Assembly (NCBI RefSeq): GCF_019050325.1
Contig: NZ_VOMB01000021.1
Location: 186,001 to 250,000, forward strand
DNA: 64,000 nucleotides
Source: [Mycobacterium] fortunisiensis
GTDB taxonomy: Bacteria > Actinomycetota > Actinomycetes > Mycobacteriales > Mycobacteriaceae
Direction: 5' to 3'
Part shown: piece by piece, positions 59,565 through 64,000 of the stretch
How positions within the stretch are numbered: position 1 is the stretch's first letter
How the letters are laid out: each line of letters starts with the position of its first letter
Made by a program: the position numbers and the translations under genes
The notes under the pieces: model-generated
The model's database searches: none
What the model was told of the DNA's origin: nothing
The model's input: only the letters and a program-made list of their open reading frames with translations

Positions 59565-60875
59565 GTGACCGTGGCGTTGCTCACCGACAAGTACGAGCTG
59601 ACGATGCTTGCCGCCGCGCTGCGCGATGGCACGGCACACCGCCGGACCACCTTCGAGGTGTTTGCCCGCCGGCTGCCCGAAGGCCGCCGCTACGGCGTGG
59701 TCGCCGGCACCGGACGGTTCGTGGAAGCGTTGGCGGAGTTCACGTTCGCGCCCGAAATTTTGGCCGGACTCGCCGACTTTCTGGATTCGCGGACGCTGGA
59801 TTTCCTCGCCGGCTACCGATTCGGCGGTGACGTCGACGGGTATGCCGAGGGCGAGCTCTACTTCCCCGGCTCGCCGGTGCTTTCGGTGCACGGCACCTTC
59901 GCCGAGTGCGTCGTGCTGGAAACCTTGGTGCTGTCAATCCTCAACCACGACACGGCGATCGCCTCGGCGGCGGCCCGCATGGTCAGCGTCGCCAACGGCC
60001 GGCCGATGATCGAGATGGGCTCCCGCCGCACCCACGAGATGGCCGCGGTGGCCGCAGCCCGCGCGGCCTACCTGGCCGGCTTCGCCGGATCGTCCAACCT
60101 GGCCGCCCAGCAGCGCTACGGTGTGCCGGCATTGGGCACCGCCGCGCACGCCTTCACCCTGCTGCACACCACCGAGGCCGGGCCCGACGAGCGGGCCGCG
60201 TTCCGCGGCCAGGTGGAAGCCCTGGGCGTCGACACCACGCTGCTGGTCGACACCTACGACATCACCGCGGGGGTGGCGAACGCGATCGCGGTGGCCGGCC
60301 CGCAGCTGGGCGCGGTACGCATCGACTCGGGCGATCTGGGCGTGCTGGCCCGTCAGGTCCGCCGGCAGCTCGACGATCTCGGCGCCACCGGAACCCAGAT
60401 CGTGGTCTCCGGAGATCTCGACGAGTTCGCCATCGCCGCCCTGCGCGCCGAACCGGTCGACAGCTACGGCGTCGGCACGTCGGTCGTCACCGGGTCCGGC
60501 GCACCGACCGCGGGCATGGTCTACAAGCTGGTCGAGGTCGACGGCATGCCGGTGGCCAAGCGCAGCAGCCACAAGGAATCGCTCGGTGGCCGCAAGCAGT
60601 CCCTTCGGCTGGCCAAGCCCTCCGGAACGATCGTCGAGGAAGTGGTCCATCCCTATGGCGAGGCGCCGCCGGAGCCATCCGGGTTCACCGCGCGCCCGCT
60701 GACGGTACCGCTGGTGACCGCGGGCGTGCCGGTCCAGGGAGCGCACCCGGCCGTCGATCTGGCGGCCGCCCGCGAGCGGGTCACCGTCGGCCTGCACAGC
60801 CTGCCGTGGGATGGCCTCAAACTCTCCCGCGGCGAACCGGCCATCCCCACCCGGCTCGTGCCCCCCAAAGCATGA
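59565..60875 (+). CDS. pncB: Nicotinate phosphoribosyltransferase
   Basis: This 436-residue enzyme has LLTDKYELTMLAAAL at the start, EMGSRRTHE, GTAAHAF, VRIDSGDLG and SYGVGTSVVTG, typical of NaPRTases. It makes nicotinate mononucleotide for NAD salvage. GTG at 59565 is preferred: TACGGT lies 7 bases upstream as a leaderless promoter. A TTG at 59532 is less likely. Corresponds to Rv1330c. Its stop overlaps the dinG start (ATGA). Confidence 0.94.
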   Translation: MTVALLTDKYELTMLAAALRDGTAHRRTTFEVFARRLPEGRRYGVVAGTGRFVEALAEFTFAPEILAGLADFLDSRTLDFLAGYRFGGDVDGYAEGELYFPGSPVLSVHGTFAECVVLETLVLSILNHDTAIASAAARMVSVANGRPMIEMGSRRTHEMAAVAAARAAYLAGFAGSSNLAAQQRYGVPALGTAAHAFTLLHTTEAGPDERAAFRGQVEALGVDTTLLVDTYDITAGVANAIAVAGPQLGAVRIDSGDLGVLARQVRRQLDDLGATGTQIVVSGDLDEFAIAALRAEPVDSYGVGTSVVTGSGAPTAGMVYKLVEVDGMPVAKRSSHKESLGGRKQSLRLAKPSGTIVEEVVHPYGEAPPEPSGFTARPLTVPLVTAGVPVQGAHPAVDLAAARERVTVGLHSLPWDGLKLSRGEPAIPTRLVPPKA

Positions 60876-62935
60876 CGACCAAATCGAAGCCGTCCCCGCA
60901 AGTGGCCAATGTGGTGACCAACCTGCTCAAGATCGCCGTCGAGGGCCTCGGTGGCGCTGGCCGGCCCGGCCAGGTCGAGATGGCCGGGGCCGTCGCGCAC
61001 GCTTTCGAATCCGGTGAGCACCTGGCCGTCCAGGCCGGCACCGGCACCGGCAAGTCCCTGGCCTACCTGGTGCCCTCGATCGCCCACGCCCTCCAGACCG
61101 AACAGCCGGTGGTGGTGTCGACGGCGACGATCGCCCTGCAACGTCAGCTCGTGGACCGTGACCTGCCCCGGCTGGTGAACTCACTGGCCGAGGCACTGCC
61201 GCGCAAGCCCACGTTCGCATTGTTGAAGGGACGGGGAAACTACCTGTGCCTCAACAAAATTCATAACGGATCGGCCGAAGAGCCGGATTCACTTTCCCAG
61301 GTCGAACTGTTCTCCCCCATGGCGGTCAGCGCGATCGGCCGTGATGTGCAGCGGCTGACCGAGTGGTCCTCCGACACCGAGACCGGTGATCGCGACGAAC
61401 TCGTCCCGGGCGTGCCGGATCGGTCCTGGTCGCAGGTCAGCGTGTCGGCGCGGGAGTGCATCGGGGTGTCGCGGTGCCCCTTCGGCACCGACTGCTTCGC
61501 CGAACGAGCCCGGGAAAAGGCCGGGGCCGCAGACGTGGTCGTCACCAACCATGCACTGCTGGCCATCGACGCGCTGTCCGATTTCTCCGTGCTGCCCGAA
61601 TACGAGTTGCTGGTGGTCGACGAGGCGCACGAACTGGCCGACCGGGTCACCGGGGTGGCGACCGCCGAGTTGTCGGCGACGTCCATGGCGGTGGCACACC
61701 GCAAGATGTCGCGACTGGTGGATGACGAACTGGCGCAACGCTTCGAGGCCGCCGTCGCGACCTTGTCCTCGCTGCTGCACGAACTCGACGCCGGCCGTAT
61801 CGACGTGCTCGACGAGGAGCTGGGCATCTACTTGACGGCGTTGCGCGACGCCGCCAATGCGGCGCGCACCGCGATCGACACGTCGCCGAGCGACCCGCAG
61901 GCCGCGTCAGCCCGCACCGAGGCCGTCACCGCGCTGAGCGACGTCAGCGATACCGCCACCCGCATCCTCACGTCGTTCGTCCCGCCCATCCCCGACCGGC
62001 TCGACGTGGTCTGGGTGGCGCGGGAAGAAAGCGCGAACGCCACCCGGGTGATCCTGCGGGTGGCACCGATGTCGGTGGCGGGGCTGTTGCGCACCCGGTT
62101 GTTCGCCAACGTCACCGCGGTGTTGACCTCGGCCACCCTGACCCTCGGCGGCAATTTCGATGCGATGGCGCGCAACTGGGGGCTGGGCGGCTTCGCCGAC
62201 TCCGGCGAGCCGGCAAAACCAGGCGGGACCGGCGAGCCGGGCGGGTCCGGCGCGCCCGCCAAACCGGGCTGGCGCGGCCTGGACGTGGGCTCCCCGTTCG
62301 AGCACGCCAAATCGGCAATCCTCTACGTGGCCAAGCATTTGCCGCCACCGGGACGGGACGGTACCGACGCCCGCACCCTCGACGAGATCGAGGGATTGAT
62401 CACCGCCGCGGGCGGACGCACTCTCGGCCTGTTCTCCTCGATGCGCGCCGCCAAGGCCGCCGCCGAAGTGATGCGCGGGCGGCTGACCACCCCGGTGCTC
62501 TGCCAGGGAGAGGACACCACTTCAGCTCTGGTGCAACAGTTTTCCGACGATCCGGAGACGTCGCTGTTCGGCACGCTGTCGCTGTGGCAGGGCGTCGACG
62601 TGCCCGGCCCGTCGCTGTCGCTGGTGCTGATCGACCGGATTCCGTTCCCCCGGCCCGACGATCCGCTGTTGACCGCCCGGCAGCGCGCGATCAGCGCCCA
62701 CGGCGGCAACGGCTTCATGGCCGTCGCGGCCAACCATGCCGCGCTGCTGCTCGCCCAGGGCACCGGCCGGTTGCTGCGCCACACCGACGACCGCGGCGTG
62801 ATCGCGGTGCTGGATTCCCGGCTGGCGACCGCACGCTACGGCGGCTACCTGCGGTCGTCGTTGCCGCCGTTCTGGTCGACCACCGACCCCGACCGGGTTC
62901 GCCAGTCGCTCAAGCGGTTGCGCGGAGCGTCCTGA
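60872..62935 (+). CDS. dinG: DinG-family iron-sulfur DNA helicase
   Basis: This 687-residue XPD/Rad3-type helicase has Walker A AGTGTGKS (55-62), the four FeS cysteines Cys126, Cys196, Cys202 and Cys208, the DEAH box, and the C-terminal QGTGRLLR motif VI. It unwinds DNA 5'-3' at repair sites. A glycine/proline repeat insert (about 445-467) lies in the second helicase lobe region. Overlaps pncB. Corresponds to Rv1329c. Confidence 0.94.
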   Translation: MTTKSKPSPQVANVVTNLLKIAVEGLGGAGRPGQVEMAGAVAHAFESGEHLAVQAGTGTGKSLAYLVPSIAHALQTEQPVVVSTATIALQRQLVDRDLPRLVNSLAEALPRKPTFALLKGRGNYLCLNKIHNGSAEEPDSLSQVELFSPMAVSAIGRDVQRLTEWSSDTETGDRDELVPGVPDRSWSQVSVSARECIGVSRCPFGTDCFAERAREKAGAADVVVTNHALLAIDALSDFSVLPEYELLVVDEAHELADRVTGVATAELSATSMAVAHRKMSRLVDDELAQRFEAAVATLSSLLHELDAGRIDVLDEELGIYLTALRDAANAARTAIDTSPSDPQAASARTEAVTALSDVSDTATRILTSFVPPIPDRLDVVWVAREESANATRVILRVAPMSVAGLLRTRLFANVTAVLTSATLTLGGNFDAMARNWGLGGFADSGEPAKPGGTGEPGGSGAPAKPGWRGLDVGSPFEHAKSAILYVAKHLPPPGRDGTDARTLDEIEGLITAAGGRTLGLFSSMRAAKAAAEVMRGRLTTPVLCQGEDTTSALVQQFSDDPETSLFGTLSLWQGVDVPGPSLSLVLIDRIPFPRPDDPLLTARQRAISAHGGNGFMAVAANHAALLLAQGTGRLLRHTDDRGVIAVLDSRLATARYGGYLRSSLPPFWSTTDPDRVRQSLKRLRGAS

Positions 62936-63026
62936 TATCGCACCCCGCGGCTGCTCAGTTAACTAGTGTGGGCGGCATACCCGCGCGGACGGTTGCGGCC
63001 GCCTGAGTGCACCGGAAGGTAGCCAT

Positions 63027-64000
63027 ATGAGCCGACGCTCCCTGTTCGGGACGATTGTCGCGACCTGCCTGGCGCTACCGCTGGCCGCGTGTTCGTCGCT
63101 GATCGGCGGCACAGCGGTGTCGGTGTTCAGCGATCCGTTCTCGGTGGCCGGCATGCCGGCCACCGACGGTCCGAGTGGGCTGCGCCCCGACGCCGAGGAG
63201 GCCTCCCGCCGGGTCACCAACACCGATGGCGGCGCGATCGACATTCTGGCCGCCAGTGCGGTCAGCGACCTGGAGGACTTCTGGGCCGGCGCGTACTCGG
63301 AGACCTTCGAGGGTGAGTTTCGCCGGGTGCGCGCGCTCATCTCCTGGGACGCCGAGAGTTTCGGCGATCGATTCTGCGGCATGGAGACCTACGGGTTGGT
63401 CAACGCCGCGTTCTGCAAGCCCCAGCGGACCATCGGCTGGGACCGCGGTGTGCTGATGCCCCGGTTGCGCGAGCAGAACGGCGACATGGGAGCCGCGATG
63501 GTGCTGGCCCACGAGTACGGCCACGCGATCCAACAGCAGGCCGGCCTGGTCACCCGTGAGACGCCGACGCTGGTGGCCGAACAGCAGGCCGACTGCCTGG
63601 CCGGCAGTTACATGCGCTGGGTGGCCGAAGGCGATTCCCGCCGGTTCACCCTCAGCACGGCCGACGGACTCAACAAGCTGCTGGCCGCCGTGATCGCCTT
63701 CCGCGATCCACTGCTGTCCGAGGCCGAGGCCCGGGCCGGGATCGACGAGCACGGCTCGGCATTCGAACGGGTCTCGGCCTTCCAGTTCGGCTTCACCGAC
63801 GGCCCGACCGCCTGCGCGGCGATCGACATGAAAGAGATCGACCAGCGGCGAGGCGACCTGCCGGTGTTGTTGGCCAAAAACCAGAGCGGGGACCTGGATC
63901 TCACCGAGCACTGGGTTGCCTCGATGGTCGATGCGCTCAACACCCTGTTCACCCCGGACGATCCGCCGGAGCTCAGCTTCCGGGCCGACGACGCGGTCGA
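63027..64000 (+). CDS. Lipoprotein with neutral zinc metallopeptidase domain (truncated by window end)
   Basis: At least 324 residues are visible; the stop lies beyond the window. Signal peptide MSRRSLFGTIVATCLALPLA with lipobox LAAC (Cys22), and the zinc motif HEYGH at 162-166. It is a close paralogue of the protein at 25086: both share TDG-SG in the N-terminal part, DLEDFW, MAHEYGH-type helix and AEQQADCLAG. GGAAGGT precedes the ATG. In M. tuberculosis glgP follows dinG instead, so this gene marks a local difference. Confidence 0.88.
   Translation, partial: MSRRSLFGTIVATCLALPLAACSSLIGGTAVSVFSDPFSVAGMPATDGPSGLRPDAEEASRRVTNTDGGAIDILAASAVSDLEDFWAGAYSETFEGEFRRVRALISWDAESFGDRFCGMETYGLVNAAFCKPQRTIGWDRGVLMPRLREQNGDMGAAMVLAHEYGHAIQQQAGLVTRETPTLVAEQQADCLAGSYMRWVAEGDSRRFTLSTADGLNKLLAAVIAFRDPLLSEAEARAGIDEHGSAFERVSAFQFGFTDGPTACAAIDMKEIDQRRGDLPVLLAKNQSGDLDLTEHWVASMVDALNTLFTPDDPPELSFRADDAV

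Noticed and set aside
1..64000. CRISPR array
   Set aside because: No regularly spaced short repeats and no cas genes were seen.

Overview
The window is high-GC actinobacterial DNA, most likely from a rapidly growing Mycobacterium (Mycolicibacterium). The main evidence is the right end (about 51.0-62.9 kb). It carries lprD, DUF3817, rdgB, rph, a metallo-beta-lactamase-fold phosphodiesterase, murI, a rhomboid, cysM-cysO-mec, a P1-type peptidase, DUF2017 and clpS, then divergent pncB and dinG. This is the gene order and relative orientation of M. tuberculosis Rv1343c to Rv1329c. AhpC/AhpD, a FadD32-like fatty-acyl-AMP ligase, an EspC-type type VII substrate, DUF732/DUF4333 proteins and leaderless GTG/ATG starts behind TANNNT boxes agree with this.

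Layout. (1) 0-18 kb: a catabolic locus for an acyl-CoA substrate I cannot name. It has an IclR regulator, a 3-ketosteroid-dehydrogenase-like flavoprotein, thiolase, SDRs (one HSDL2-like), a crotonase, a two-subunit acyl-CoA dehydrogenase, two CoA ligases, a 2Fe-2S ferredoxin, a CaiB-type CoA transferase, a flavin/F420 LLM oxidoreductase, and a two-subunit B12-dependent acyl-CoA mutase with its MeaB GTPase. A palindrome GAGAATGNTATTCTC occurs in front of the IclR gene and between two divergent gene pairs. A degenerate version occurs twice inside a 28-bp exact direct repeat at a third divergent promoter, so the locus looks like one regulon. (2) 18-24 kb: a P450-phosphotransferase-SDR operon, a LacI regulator with an MHS-family transporter, and ahpC-ahpD. 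(3) 25-29 kb: a zinc-metallopeptidase lipoprotein (its paralogue begins at 63.0 kb), a DUF4333 membrane protein and a FadD32-like ligase.

(4) 29.2-51.0 kb: an accessory island ending next to a tRNA-Leu(UAG). It holds a split type I restriction-modification system. hsdM-hsdS overlaps a DnaQ-TerB-BRCT-like exonuclease gene, and hsdR lies 11 kb away, overlapping a Fic gene. Between the halves are a RES/Xre toxin-antitoxin pair, an intact Phd/PIN pair, an EspC/DUF4185 operon with a frameshift, a divergent Hsp90-family ATPase fused by overlap to a TPR-like partner, a SpoIIAA-like protein, a nitroreductase and several decayed genes (two PIN toxins, one DEDD exonuclease). A LAGLIDADG-type protein lies beyond the tRNA.

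(5) 51-64 kb: the conserved chromosomal block described above. It covers nucleotide-pool cleaning, tRNA processing, peptidoglycan precursor supply, the CysO-dependent cysteine pathway, ClpS adaptor function, NAD salvage and DNA repair helicase activity.

The most promising material for new biology is the B12-mutase regulon, whose mutase has a non-canonical active site, and the Hsp90-TPR pair embedded in the defence island. All functional calls come from reading the sequence against remembered families. No database search was run.
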